Part shown: positions 1 through 8,600 of the stretch, piece after piece
How the letters are laid out: each line of letters starts with the position of its first letter
Position numbering within the stretch: the stretch's first letter is position 1
Assembly (NCBI GenBank): GCA_002732755.1
Contig: NVSP01000008.1
Coordinates: 8,516 to 18,472 of the forward strand
DNA: 9,957 nucleotides
DNA from: Phycisphaera sp.
GTDB taxonomy: Bacteria > Planctomycetota > Phycisphaerae > Phycisphaerales > UBA1924
Direction: 5' to 3'
The notes under the pieces: model-generated
Databases searched by the model: none
Seen by the model: the letters and a program-made list of their open reading frames with translations, nothing else
What the model was told of the DNA's origin: nothing
Position numbers and translations under genes: made by a program

Positions 1-187
1 TGAAAACCAACAGCATGGTCGTAATGCCAAAGACCGGTCTCAGTGTTGCGGGCTTCCCTTCGTCGAGTGCTCCAGTAACAAAGACCGCGCCGGTGAGGAA
101 CAGGAAGAGTGCGATGACGATCCAGCCGACCGGCACACGGAAGAGCGAGCCGAGTTCGCGTTTGGCTATGGCGAGTGTGGTGGTCAT
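1..187 (-). CDS. ABC-2 type transporter permease, N-terminal part (runs off window)
   Basis: The first 62 residues of a membrane protein are visible, and the gene continues past the left edge. It opens MTTTLAIAKRELGSLFRVPV, a short basic cytoplasmic leader, followed by a hydrophobic helix at about residues 20-41 (GWIVIALFLFLTGAVFVTGA), a short polar loop (DEGKPATLRP) and the start of a second hydrophobic stretch (FGITTMLLVF). This layout fits the permease subunit of ABC-2/gliding-type exporters, which pairs with the ATPase encoded immediately upstream. The ATG overlaps the ATPase stop codon as ATGA (187-184), a typical arrangement for translational coupling of two subunits of one complex. The substrate cannot be inferred. 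The family call rests on the opening residues plus the ATPase neighbour; the rest of the protein is unseen. Confidence 0.75.
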   Translation of the reverse strand, partial: MTTTLAIAKRELGSLFRVPVGWIVIALFLFLTGAVFVTGALDEGKPATLRPVFGITTMLLVF

Positions 188-1128
188 GCCTCTGCTCCCT
201 CGCTTGCTTCGAGGACGCGGACGAAGACATCCTCCAGCCCGGCCACGGTGGGGCGGAGTTGGCGGATCTGGATCCTCGCCGAGCCGAACGCCTCGCCGAC
301 AGCTTCGCACGCATCGCTCATTTCTGGTGCCTGGATCTTGATGCGCCACCAGCCGCCTTCCAGTGGCGTGGTTTCAAGGTCGGACTCTGGGAGCGCGTGT
401 TTGAGCGTGAATGAGATCTGGGCGAGGTGGCCCTTGCATTCGACGATGCAGCCGCCCTTGGTGTTCTGTTCGCAGAGTTCTTTGGGCGTGCCATCGGCGA
501 GGACTTTGCCGGCTCCGATAATGATGACGCGTTCACAAGTTCTTTCGATCTCTGGGAGGATGTGTGAGCTGACCAGAACGGTGCGGTTCTGGGCGAGGTC
601 GCCGATGAGCGATCGGGCCTCGCGGATCTGGGTGGGGTCGAGGCCGTTGGTCGGCTCATCGAGGATCAGGACCTTCGGATCGTGGAGCAGGGTCGCTGCG
701 AGGGCGACCCGCTGGCGGTAGCCCTTGCTGAGCTGGCCGATGCGGCGTTTGGCGACCGAGCCGAGCTGGCACTCTTCGATGACCCGGGCGATCTGGGTTT
801 TTCGGCTTGGGCGCGGGACATGCAGAATCTGCGCTCTGTATCTCAGAAAGCCGGTGACAGACATCTCCGGGTAGGAGGGGGCGGATTCGGGGAGATAGCC
901 AAAGCCTCGTCGGGATTGGGCGGGGTGTGCGATGGCATCGACGCCGGCGATCTGGATGGAACCCTTCTGTGGCTTGATTATGCCGGTAAGCATCCGAAGA
1001 GTCGTGGTTTTCCCTGCCCCGTTTGGCCCGAGCAAGCCGACGACCTGGCCAGCGGGAATGGCAAAGCCCACGCCCCGCACGGCGTGTACCGACCCGAACC
1101 AGCGGTGGAGATCAACAACTTCAATCAT
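184..1128 (-). CDS. ABC transporter ATP-binding protein (ABC-2/GldA-like)
   Basis: This 314-residue cytoplasmic ATPase would power the membrane permease encoded just downstream. Visible motifs, in order: Walker A GPNGAGKT (residues 34-41); a Q-loop region reading GYLPE around residues 77-81, where Glu occupies the usual Gln position, as I recall for GldA/NatA-like ATPases; the signature LSKGYRQR (133-140); Walker B VLILDEPTNGLDP (153-165) with the D-loop; and the H-loop His189 in SSHILPE. Residues from about 225 to the end form an extra C-terminal domain common in ABC-2 exporter ATPases. Length is normal for the family. The ATG at 1128 is followed at once by the expected first strand (MIEVVDLHRWFG). 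Its stop overlaps the permease start. Function as an ATPase is secure; the cargo (drug, polysaccharide, gliding component or other) is unknown. Confidence 0.93.
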   Translation of the reverse strand: MIEVVDLHRWFGSVHAVRGVGFAIPAGQVVGLLGPNGAGKTTTLRMLTGIIKPQKGSIQIAGVDAIAHPAQSRRGFGYLPESAPSYPEMSVTGFLRYRAQILHVPRPSRKTQIARVIEECQLGSVAKRRIGQLSKGYRQRVALAATLLHDPKVLILDEPTNGLDPTQIREARSLIGDLAQNRTVLVSSHILPEIERTCERVIIIGAGKVLADGTPKELCEQNTKGGCIVECKGHLAQISFTLKHALPESDLETTPLEGGWWRIKIQAPEMSDACEAVGEAFGSARIQIRQLRPTVAGLEDVFVRVLEASEGAEA

Positions 1129-1136
1129 CTTGATAC

Positions 1137-1167
1137 ACAGTACTCGGACCTTCTATGCCGATGTCAA
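1137..1167 (-). promoter_or_regulatory. weak candidate promoter for the ABC exporter genes
   Basis: The 148-base divergent region 1129-1276 must carry control signals for the ABC genes (leftward) and the regulator gene (rightward). Reading leftward there is a perfect -35-like TTGACA (1167-1162) and a poor -10-like TACTGT (1142-1137), separated by 19 bases. That spacing is longer than ideal and would put the start of transcription almost on the ATG at 1128. No convincing sigma-70-type promoter was found for the rightward gene, and no strong inverted repeat or operator was seen. This is a pattern match only. Confidence 0.2.
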
Positions 1168-1276
1168 GCCGAGCATGGCATCGACCGAAAAGCTCCGATA
1201 GCACCAAACCTGCAAGGAAAGATGCCAGATGGTGGGATCTTCTCGCTAGACTGACGCGAAGATACCTTCAGAAGTA

Positions 1277-2977
1277 GTGGTTACCCAAGCAATGGCAAGA
1301 GTCCGACCAAAGATCGTTTTCCTCACCCCGCCGGGCGGTGAGACCGAGGAACTCAAACAGTTGCTCTCCGAACATTGTGAGGTGGTCTACGCCGAATCGC
1401 TCGGTCCCAAGGATGCCGACGCGGCGTATCTGATTATCCCAGCGGACCCGGGCAACCTCGGGCAGACCGGGCTAGGCGACCACGAGCGCGATGTCCTGCT
1501 CAACTCCGTCGGCGAGGCGCTCTGTCTCGTCACAGCCGACGGCAAGCTCCTCTGGGGCAACCGGATGTTCGATTCGATCCAAGACGACATCAAACAAGCA
1601 GTGCTGATGGCCGCCCAAGAGGCGGCTGTTTCCTTTGAGGGCCTCGAGTACGACCCAAAGGCCGAGCCACCGATGGTCAGGCGCGAGATCGAGATCGGGA
1701 CGAACCGGCTCTATGAACTCCGCATGACCCCGATGATGGTTGACGGGGCGACGGGCTTTGGCGACCGGGCGGTGGGGGTGCTCCGCGACATCTCGCACGC
1801 GGGTGCAGTTCGCAAGAAGCTCAAGGCCGTCGAACAGGCGGGAGCAAGGCTCAACCGGTTTGACCGTGATGCGGTCGCCAAGATGAATGCTGTTCAGAGG
1901 CTTCGGCTTTTGGAAGAACGAGTGACCAAATCGTCCAAGGATATTCTGGACTACGATCAATTCTCGATCCGTCTGCTCGATGACCACACGGGTCGTCTTG
2001 AGCCGGTGATTAGCGTTGGGTTTACGCAGGACGCGATCGATCTTGAGTTGTATCCAGCCGAAGAGGGCAACGGCACGATCGGGTATGTCGCCGCGACGGG
2101 CAAACCGTACATCTGCCACGACACGACGACGGACGACCGATACCTTGTCGGTGCGAGTGAGGCGAGGAGTTCGCTAACCGTGCCGCTGCAAGTGGGCGAG
2201 GCGATCATCGGTGTGCTGGATATCGAATCCAAAGAGGTCGATGCGTTTGACGAGCAGGATGTGCAGTATGTGATGCAGTTTGCCCGGTTCGTGGCGATGG
2301 CGCTGCAGACTCTGAACATGCTGGTGGTCGAGAGTTCATCGACGGGGGCGATAATTACGGGACGGTTTGAGGGCGAACTCCGGGCACCGCTGGACGACAT
2401 TCTCCGTGAAACCGAGGTGATGGGCACCGAATCCACCGACCCGGTTGCGGCGGCTCACATCGCAAAGATCCGTGCAGATGTCGAGTCGATCCGATCGAGG
2501 CTCAAGAATGTCGCCGCCGGCCCGAACACGGTGCTTGGTGTTGAAGATCTCAACTGCGACAAGGTCGATGAGTTGCTCACCGGCAGGCGCGCACTGGTCG
2601 CCGACGACAACGACCGCATCGGATCGATGATCGCCGATGTGCTCGGTCGGCGTGGGTGTGAGGTCGTGCTGTGCAAATCGGGGCAGGACGCGATCAACGA
2701 GCTCGAAGCCTCGGCAGCCGACGGGCATAAGCGGTTCGACTTTGTGATCAGCGACATTTCGATGCCCGACCGCAACGGCTACGAGGTGTTTAGTGTTGCA
2801 TCCCGGATCGTGCCGGAAGAAGCGATCATTCTCATGACCGGCTTTGGCTACGACCCGCATCACTCAATTGTTCGGGCTTCGCAAGAAGGCATGCGGAATG
2901 TGCTCTACAAGCCGTTCCAAGCGGCGAGGTTGATCGACGAGGTTCACAAGGCGATCAGGCCCCCAGAGTCTGCCTGA
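1277..2977 (+). CDS. PAS/GAF/receiver regulator with a histidine-less kinase-like segment
   Basis: A 566-residue cytoplasmic signalling protein. Residues about 10-60 look like a receiver-type alpha/beta fold without the acidic pocket (strand PKIVFLTPPG, then a helix). Residues about 75-175 look PAS-like (NSVGEALCLVTADGKLLWGN, ending in VGVLRDIS). Residues about 205-348 are a GAF domain (DQFSIRLLDD, GTIGYVAATGKPYICHD, SSLTVPLQVGEAIIGVLDIE). Residues about 362-412 resemble the dimerisation helices of histidine kinases, but the phospho-acceptor position is Gly366 (FEGELRAPLDDIL, where kinases have HELRxPL). No ATPase domain follows. Residues about 438-562 are an intact receiver: Asp443/Asp444, phospho-acceptor Asp493 (ISDISMPDRNG), Thr521 and Lys545 (LYKPF). 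It therefore probably receives phosphate from another kinase; no DNA-binding or enzymatic output domain is visible. The GTG at 1277 is the first start after an upstream in-frame stop at 1247, with a weak AGAAG before it; ATG 1292 is the alternative start. Confidence 0.85.
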   Translation: MVTQAMARVRPKIVFLTPPGGETEELKQLLSEHCEVVYAESLGPKDADAAYLIIPADPGNLGQTGLGDHERDVLLNSVGEALCLVTADGKLLWGNRMFDSIQDDIKQAVLMAAQEAAVSFEGLEYDPKAEPPMVRREIEIGTNRLYELRMTPMMVDGATGFGDRAVGVLRDISHAGAVRKKLKAVEQAGARLNRFDRDAVAKMNAVQRLRLLEERVTKSSKDILDYDQFSIRLLDDHTGRLEPVISVGFTQDAIDLELYPAEEGNGTIGYVAATGKPYICHDTTTDDRYLVGASEARSSLTVPLQVGEAIIGVLDIESKEVDAFDEQDVQYVMQFARFVAMALQTLNMLVVESSSTGAIITGRFEGELRAPLDDILRETEVMGTESTDPVAAAHIAKIRADVESIRSRLKNVAAGPNTVLGVEDLNCDKVDELLTGRRALVADDNDRIGSMIADVLGRRGCEVVLCKSGQDAINELEASAADGHKRFDFVISDISMPDRNGYEVFSVASRIVPEEAIILMTGFGYDPHHSIVRASQEGMRNVLYKPFQAARLIDEVHKAIRPPESA

Positions 2978-3890
2978 TCACGCGGTCGAGTCCTTCAAAA
3001 TCTGTAAGAATATCAACACCTTTGACGCGTGGCGTCTGCGCTGCAATCTTTTTTGATTCCTGCGCCCGTGATGTGGCGACCTCAACGAGCACGAGTCCGC
3101 CCTCGTTGACGAGCTTTGGCGCATCGGTCAGCAGCGGCCGAACTAGCGCAAGCCCGTCCATCCCGCCACGCAGCGCCAGTGTCGGCTCGTGGTCTTTGAC
3201 GTTTGGCTCGACCGCTGACCATTCGTCGTCTGGGATGTAAGGCGGGTTCGAGACGAGAAAGTCCAGCGCCTTGGCGTGACCCGCGGCCGGGTGCTTGCCG
3301 AGGGCTTCGAGCAGGTCGCCCTCGATAAACTCGATCCGATCCGAGAGACCCAGGCGTTCCGCGTTGGCGCGCGCAACATCGAGCGCCTCGGCTGAGATGT
3401 CTGTTGCAACAACACGCGCACCAGAGAGGTGCTTTGCAAGCGCCAAAGCGATGCAGCCCGACCCCGTACACACATCGGCGATCAGCACATTCTCGCCGGT
3501 CTTGCCGCCAAAGCCCGGCTGGTGTTTGCAGTGGTGCAGCACCGTTTCGACGATGGTTTCAGATGATGGTCTCGGTATGAGTACACTCGGATTGACCGAG
3601 ATCTGCATGCCATAGAACATCGCCTCGCCGGTCAGGTACTGCACGGGTTCGTGGTTGACAGCCCGCTGAACGAGGTCGCGCAGCGTCGCGCGCTCGATCT
3701 CGTTGGCTGGCCGGTCGGCATCGGTATAGAGCTTGAGCCGTTCGCAACCGATGACGTGTGACATCAGGAGCTGCGCAAAGAGCTGGGGTGATTCGAGGCC
3801 CTTCTGTTTGAACGCCTCGGTCATCCACACCAAGAGCTCGCGCGTTGTCCATCGCTTTGGGGATCGTGTTGGCGTTTGAGAACCGGTCAC
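2955..3890 (-). CDS. prmC: peptide chain release factor N5-glutamine methyltransferase
   Basis: PrmC (HemK) methylates the glutamine of the GGQ motif of release factors RF1/RF2 using S-adenosylmethionine, which makes translation termination efficient. Of 311 residues, about 15-95 form the helical N-terminal substrate-binding domain (EPVQYLTGEAMFYG at 81-94). The Rossmann methyltransferase domain follows: VLIPRPSSET (103-112), SAM motif I DVCTGSGCIALALA (139-152), acidic ATDIS (162-166), and the catalytic NPPY at 215-218 within VSNPPYIPDDEW. A later GGMDGLALVRPL is also typical of PrmC. The length is slightly above the usual size of about 280 because of an N-terminal extension. The start is GTG at 3890 with no clear ribosome-binding site. 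It is the last gene of a minus-strand group, 51 bases after the amidohydrolase, and its end overlaps the convergent regulator gene. Confidence 0.95.
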   Translation of the reverse strand: MTGSQTPTRSPKRWTTRELLVWMTEAFKQKGLESPQLFAQLLMSHVIGCERLKLYTDADRPANEIERATLRDLVQRAVNHEPVQYLTGEAMFYGMQISVNPSVLIPRPSSETIVETVLHHCKHQPGFGGKTGENVLIADVCTGSGCIALALAKHLSGARVVATDISAEALDVARANAERLGLSDRIEFIEGDLLEALGKHPAAGHAKALDFLVSNPPYIPDDEWSAVEPNVKDHEPTLALRGGMDGLALVRPLLTDAPKLVNEGGLVLVEVATSRAQESKKIAAQTPRVKGVDILTDFEGLDRVIRQTLGA

Positions 3891-3941
3891 GCCAAGAGTT
3901 TAGCTCATTGTGTCGCGGGGCGATGGGCGGCTGCGCGGCCT

Positions 3942-5609
3942 TTATTTGGGGCTGTGGCCTTCTTGATAGACCACCGTGCCCTCGATCCATGTTGAGAGCA
4001 CAACCGTGTCGGCGATATCGCGATCCGAGCAATGCATGTAGTCGCGGTCGATCACAATAAAATCGGCGAGTTTGTCAACCTCGATCGAGCCGACGCTGTT
4101 TTCGTTGAAGCCCGCGTACGCCGCGTTGATGGTGAACGACCGCAGCGCCTGCTCGCGGCTCATGCGTTCGGTCGGGTGCCAACCACCGGCGGGTTCGCTC
4201 TCAAGATTCTGCCGGGTCACCGCTGCGTAGAGCCCAAGAAACGGATTGTGGCTTTCAACCGGAAAATCTGAACCACTTGCGATGCGCACGCCCGAGGCGA
4301 GCAGGCTCTGCCATGCGTACGCGCCATCAGCACGCACAGGGCCAACACGGTCTTGGATCCATCGCATGTCGCTTGTGCAGTGGGTCGGCTGCATGGAGGG
4401 GATGATGCCGAGTTCTGCGAACCTGCCGATGTCTTCGGGAGCCAAGAGTTGGGCGTGTTCGATGCGGAATCTGGCATCTTTGAGATTGGAACCGCTAGCC
4501 GCTCGTTCATAGAGATCAAGGACTTCCCGGTTGGCGCGATCACCGATCGCATGTATACACACTTGATAGCCTTTTTCAAGTCCATCTTCAGCGATTGCTT
4601 GAAGGAGCCCCGGTTCAGCGAGTGCCAGCCCGACATACGGCTCGCCATCCTGTCCAAACGGCCGGTCCTTGTATGGTTCGAGCATCCATGCCCCGCGCGA
4701 ACCCATTGCGCCATCAATAAAAAGCTTGGCCGACCGCATCGAGAAGAATGGACCGTGGTACGGCTTGTTTTCTGCAAACCATGCTGGCGCACGAGTTCCT
4801 GGTATCATGCCATGTACGCGCACTTTGAGTTTGTATTCAGATTCAAGTCTCATATACACATCGATCATGTCGGGTGCCACGCCCGCATCGTGTACGCCGG
4901 TCAGCCCGACCGCCAGACACATGTCTTGCGCCGCGAGTATCAGGTCTTCGCCGCTGACGGTGCTTTCTGGGATGACTCGCCGCACGAGCGAGATCGCGTT
5001 GTCGATGAACACGCCCGTTGGCTCGCCATGATCGTCCATAAGCATCTCGCCGCCGTTTGGGATCGCGGTGCCCGGGGAGATGTCGTTGGCTTCGAGCGCC
5101 CGTTGATTGGCAAGAGCCGCGTGGCCGTCAACTCGGCTCAGCAGAACCGGGTGCTCCGGGATCGCTTGGCTAAGTTCGTGATGATTCGGTAATTCTTTGT
5201 TTTCCCAACTCTCATTGTCCCAGCCTCGCCCGATGATCCACTCGCCCGGTTCTGTCGTCTCGGCCCGCTCAACAACGCGGTTGATTACCTCTTCAAAACT
5301 CATCATCCCCGCAAGATCGAGCGTGCCGAGTTGCAGTTGGCCAAGCCCCGCCATGTGCCCGTGCGCATCGATTAATCCGGGCAGCACGGTCATGCCGCCA
5401 AGGTCGATGACTTTCGTCGAATCGGCTGCGAGCGCACGGATCTCTTCCTCTGAGCCGACGGCGGCAAACATGCCATCCTCAACCGCGAACGCCTCGGCAA
5501 CACTGAACGCCTCATCCACGGTGTAGACGCGGGCGTTGACAAAGATCGAATCCGGCTGAGCCGCGGCGGAGGATGCGGCAAGCGTGAGGGCGAGGATGGT
5601 GTGCTTCAT
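3942..5609 (-). CDS. exported metal-dependent amidohydrolase (amidohydrolase 3/YtcJ-like)
   Basis: A 555-residue hydrolase of the amidohydrolase superfamily, probably acting outside the cytoplasm. ATG 5609 gives a clear signal peptide: MKH, a hydrophobic core (TILALTLAASS), and an AAA/Q cleavage site after residue 17, with no lipobox Cys. An upstream in-frame ATG at 5645 would add 12 non-signal-like residues and is disfavoured; a GGA lies a few bases before 5609. Metal-site residues are present: His83/His85 (DAHGHMAG), Lys295 (AKLFIDGAMGS), His353 (CIHAIGDRA), His385 (RIEHAQ) and Asp448 (SGSDFPVE). The small N- and C-terminal beta-sandwich segments (FVNARVYTVDE; GSIEVDKLADFIVIDRD) are typical of the family. 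The substrate (amide, urea-type or cyclic) cannot be read from the sequence. It lies 45 bases after polA and 51 bases before prmC, with no visible terminator on either side. Confidence 0.92.
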   Translation of the reverse strand: MKHTILALTLAASSAAAQPDSIFVNARVYTVDEAFSVAEAFAVEDGMFAAVGSEEEIRALAADSTKVIDLGGMTVLPGLIDAHGHMAGLGQLQLGTLDLAGMMSFEEVINRVVERAETTEPGEWIIGRGWDNESWENKELPNHHELSQAIPEHPVLLSRVDGHAALANQRALEANDISPGTAIPNGGEMLMDDHGEPTGVFIDNAISLVRRVIPESTVSGEDLILAAQDMCLAVGLTGVHDAGVAPDMIDVYMRLESEYKLKVRVHGMIPGTRAPAWFAENKPYHGPFFSMRSAKLFIDGAMGSRGAWMLEPYKDRPFGQDGEPYVGLALAEPGLLQAIAEDGLEKGYQVCIHAIGDRANREVLDLYERAASGSNLKDARFRIEHAQLLAPEDIGRFAELGIIPSMQPTHCTSDMRWIQDRVGPVRADGAYAWQSLLASGVRIASGSDFPVESHNPFLGLYAAVTRQNLESEPAGGWHPTERMSREQALRSFTINAAYAGFNENSVGSIEVDKLADFIVIDRDYMHCSDRDIADTVVLSTWIEGTVVYQEGHSPK

Positions 5610-5654
5610 GTATCCATTGTAGAAGCAATACGCACACCGCATCACGCTGGCCCA

Positions 5655-8600
5655 TCACTTCCCCTCAAACCAATTCCCGCTTGCGCTTGCATCAACCACC
5701 AATGGTACATCAAGCTCCATCGCCGACTCCATCCGTTCCACGATCAGCTTCATCGCATCACCGGCGATTGCCTTGGGTGCCTCGAAGACAAGTTCGTCGT
5801 GGATCTGTAGGAGCATTCGTACATCTTTGAGTTGCGGTTTCGATCGTGCTCCTCCTTCTCTCTTCTGGGGAGAAGGTGGCCGCGAAGCGGTCGGATGAGG
5901 GGTCTTCGTTGAATTGCTAGGTGAATCAGAAGCCCCCTTTCCCCGGGAGGGAGAGGGAGGAAGATGCGCGTGTGGGCTTAGGCGGTTGTGCAAATCGAGC
6001 ATGGCGAGTTTGATGAGGTCGGCGGCGCTGCCTTGGACGACGCTGTTGATCGCCATTCGCTCGGCGAGTGCTCGGCGGTTGGGGTTGTTCGAATCGATTT
6101 CGAGGATCGGTCGGCGACGCTTGAGCATCGTCTCGACATAGCCGTTCTGCTGGGCCTCCGCGATGCACTCGGCGAGAAAAGTTGTGATGCCGGGGAATCG
6201 TTTTTTGTAATCTGAGATGATTTCTGATGCTTCAGTGTTGGAGATACCGAGCCTGCGGGCAAGACCGAAGGGCGTGATGCCGTAGACGATGCCGAAGTTG
6301 ACCATTTTTGCGCCGCCGCGTTGCTCTTTGGTGACTTCGTCGAGCGAGATGCCGTGGATCTGGGCGGCGACTGCTTGGTGGATGTCTTGCCCCTCACGGA
6401 ACGCCTTGATGAGAGCCGCGTCTTGTGAGAGGTGCGCAAGCAAACGCAATTCGATCTGCGAATAGTCGGCGCTGATGAGTACGAAGTTGTCAGGCGCGAT
6501 GAATGCCTTGCGGATCTCTTTGCCGATGTCGGTGCGGATCGGTATATTCTGAAGATTCGGATCACTGGAACTGAGCCGACCGGTCGCGGCGACGGTTTGA
6601 TTGAAGCTCGCGTGGATCCGGCCGGTTTCGGGGTGGATGTCTTCGAGGAGATTGACAAGGTAGGTGTTGACGAGTTTGGAGAGCTGGCGGTATTCGAGAA
6701 TCAGGCCGGGGATCTTGGTTCCGACCGAGGCATCCTGCGTGAGCTTGTCGAGAACCTCGGCGTCGGTGGAAGGGCCTGTTTTGCCGCGTTTGATGACACG
6801 CAAACCGAGGCCCGGATCATCATCGGATGGTTTGTTGAACAGAACGCCCGCGAGCTGCTTGGGCGAATCCGGATCGAAGCCACGATCGAGCGAGTCGTAC
6901 GCCTCGTCTTCGATTTCTTTGCGTAGGCGGACGATTTCTTTCTCGAGTCTTTCGCGTTGGGTGCGGAGTTCGTTAGGATCGACGAGTATGCCGTTGTATT
7001 CGAGCTCGGCGAGCACGGAAACTAGCGGTATTTCGGTCTCGCGGGCGAGTGTGAGCAGGCCGGTTGATTCGAGCTGCGGGAGCATGAGCTGTGCGAGCTG
7101 CAGCGATACATCTGCATCCTCGGCGGCGTATGGCCCGGCCTGTTCCAACGGCACATCATCGAAGCGTTTCTGATTCTTACCTCTGCCGATCAGATCCTTG
7201 ATCGAGACATTCGCGCGGTTGAGCATCGCAAGCGCGAGGTTGTCGAGCGAGTGCGAAGGCCGCGATGCGTCGAGGACATAGCTTGCGATCATGGTGTCGC
7301 ACGCGCCATCGGCTTCGAGGCCGCGAAGCTCGACGCCTGCGCGGCGGAGGACGATGAGATCATACTTAAGATTGTGCCCAATCTTAGGGATACTGGCATC
7401 GGCGATGATCGGGCTGAGTGCATCAAGAACGGTCTTTGTGTCGAGGTGTGTGCTTGGCTCGGGTGAGCGGACGGGGACATACCAGCCTGAGCCGGGTTCG
7501 ACGCTGAAACTCAGACCGACAAGTTCGGCGAGCATTGGGCGGATCGCGGTGGTCTCGGTATCGAGCGCGACGACATCGGCTTTTCTGAGAGTGTTCACGA
7601 GATCTTCGAGCTGTGCTTTGGTTCGCACGATGGTGTAGTCGCCGCTGGCAACGGATGAGCTTTCGGCAGAGCTTGGCTGGTCAAAGAGTCCGCCGAAGCC
7701 GCCGGGATCGGATTGAGGCTTTGGTTTCTTGGGAGCTTCCGGTACGCCGTCAGTGAGGGATTTGATCTCGTCTAGGAAACGGTTAAATCCAAGCTCTCGT
7801 ACGATGTGCTCGATGTCGGTGAGTTTGAACGATGCGAGCGAGCACGCGTCGAGGTCGAACTCGATCGGTGTGTCGGTGCGGAGTGTGACGAGGTCTTTGC
7901 TCAGAGGCAACTGCGCCACGGCTTCGTTGATCCGCTCGCGGCGTTTGCCCTTGATTTTCCAATCTTTCGCCTGTTTTTCTTCTGCGGCTTCTGCCAGGAC
8001 CGCGTCGAGTGTGCCGAACTCTGCGAGCAGTTGAGCAGCGGTCTTTGGCCCGATGCCAGCGACGCCCGGCACATTGTCGGCGGTGTCGCCCATGAGCGTG
8101 AGCATGTCGATGACCTGCTCGGGTGCGAGACCGGTTTCTTCTTTAAGGGCAGCAACATCGGTCAGCTTGTCGTTGTGTACATCGTACATCTCGACGCGCC
8201 CCGCTTCGAGAAGCTGTTTGAGATCCTTGTCTTTACTTATCATACGGATCAGAAGATCTGGGTGTGTTGTCTTGAGTTCATGAGTCATTGCAGCTATGAC
8301 ATCGTCGGCCTCGTAGCCCTCGCTGCCTATGACCGGCACGCCGAGTTCTTTGAGCATGGCAAGGCACCGATCGACCTGTGGGCGAAGGTCCTCGGGCGGT
8401 GCATCACGGTTGGCTTTGTACGCTGGGTACATCTGTGTGCGGAATGTGCCTTTGTCGCCCGAGACATCCAGCGCCAGCGCGATGTATGTCGGCGGCCCGC
8501 CCGCATCGAGCATGTGCGACTCTTGCCCGCGCATGAGTTTGAGCAGCATGCCGAGGAACCCGAATGTCATGTTCGTCGGCTCGCCGGTGACGGGGCTGGT

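Noticed and set aside
1472..2119. Open frame of 215 codons on the minus strand
   Set aside because: It is opposite the PAS/GAF region of the regulator. Its composition fits an antisense shadow.
4353..5192. Open frame of 279 codons on the plus strand
   Set aside because: It is antisense to the amidohydrolase, whose metal-binding motifs are all present. The product has no plausible domain.
5610..5654. Terminator between polA and the amidohydrolase
   Set aside because: No GC-rich hairpin followed by a T-run is visible in the 45-base gap.
5827..5980. Intein or self-splicing intron in polA
   Set aside because: The insert is only about 50 codons, has no Cys/Ser...His-Asn splice junctions or endonuclease motifs, and keeps the frame. 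A translated repeat fits better.
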